From: Apostichopus japonicus
Lineage: Eukaryota; Echinodermata; Holothuroidea; Aspidochirotida; Stichopodidae
Length of the DNA stretch: 64,000 bases
Direction of reading: 5' to 3'
Assembly: GCF_037975245.1 (NCBI RefSeq)
Contig: NC_092564.1
Coordinates: 22,779,984-22,843,983, forward strand
Part shown: piece by piece, positions 63,676 to 64,000 of the stretch
Layout: each line of letters begins with the position of its first letter
How positions within the stretch are numbered: position 1 is the first letter of the stretch
Made by a program: the position numbers and the translations under genes
The notes under the pieces: generated by a model
Seen by the model: the letters and a program-made list of their open reading frames with translations, nothing else
Databases searched by the model: none
Told to the model about the DNA's origin: nothing

Positions 63676-64000
63676 CTGTGGAAAGGATAGCAAAGGAATT
63701 TAATATCGGAATTCATGCAATATGTGAGTAGAGACAATTCCACTGGTATGTGAAACACCATGGAACTTTGAACTCTGATAAGTATAAATTATGGGATGTA
63801 AAAACCGTTAACTACTGTTAATCTACTACAAAAAGCCTTCGCAGATAAATATATAGAGTTAGAAGTCCATTTTACTCTATTCATTGCTCAATGGTGCAAT
63901 TTAGCTGTATGTCCATCTGTCTCTTTGAAATGATTATATGTGTTTAATCCCACAAGGATAAAATAGTCTGGTACTTTTAAAAGTAGGAATTATGTCACCA
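63676..64000 (-). other. Partial intron at the right window edge
   Basis: 325 bases upstream of the Cys-rich exon. No coding signal is seen. The remaining N-terminal exons should lie beyond position 64000. Confidence 0.6.

Overview
The window looks like an intron-rich, AT-rich animal genome, most likely a marine invertebrate deuterostome such as an echinoderm. That placement is inferred from the many HYR domains joined to an adhesion GPCR; the sequence itself carries no direct species marker. I find one gene, on the minus strand, spanning the whole window and running off both ends. I assembled 62 exons by hand. Every junction has GT/AG ends and all exon phases agree, giving 14,811 coding bases (about 4,937 codons). 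The start codon, signal peptide, stop codon, promoter and poly(A) site lie outside the window. Layout in transcription order (right to left): a Cys-rich exon at 63382-63675 (end of a TSP1-like motif plus a possible CCP/sushi-like module); 48 consecutive HYR exons at 62370-18163, each exactly 243 bases and phase 1-1; one Ig domain exon (16515-16766); two exons of an unrecognised extracellular segment (15710-15771, 14966-15119); a HormR-like/pre-GAIN exon (12431-12535); GAIN domain exons (11229-8589); a GPS exon with an intact His-Leu-Thr cleavage site (7360-7506); exons for the seven transmembrane helices (5774-5883, 4099-4361, 2642-2708 and the start of 1-818); and a long acidic, tyrosine-rich cytoplasmic tail open to the window edge. 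The product would be a self-cleaving adhesion GPCR whose ectodomain is a very long rod of HYR domains. The array is the striking feature. Exon and intron duplicate together as units of about 970 bp (485 bp in one compact stretch). Blocks of different age are nested: an old divergent 3' set (HYR43-48), a T-H-P-T block (HYR30-42), a T-N-P-T block (HYR2-29) that contains a 2,902-bp trimer/1,934-bp dimer structure, and 16 nearly identical 970-bp monomers (HYR5-20). Diagnostic bases are shuffled among units, which points to recent unequal exchange or gene conversion. The introns of the receptor part hold three unrelated minisatellites, a small inverted-repeat element and an 18-bp perfect hairpin. 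I see no RNA gene, no plus-strand gene and no complete transposon.
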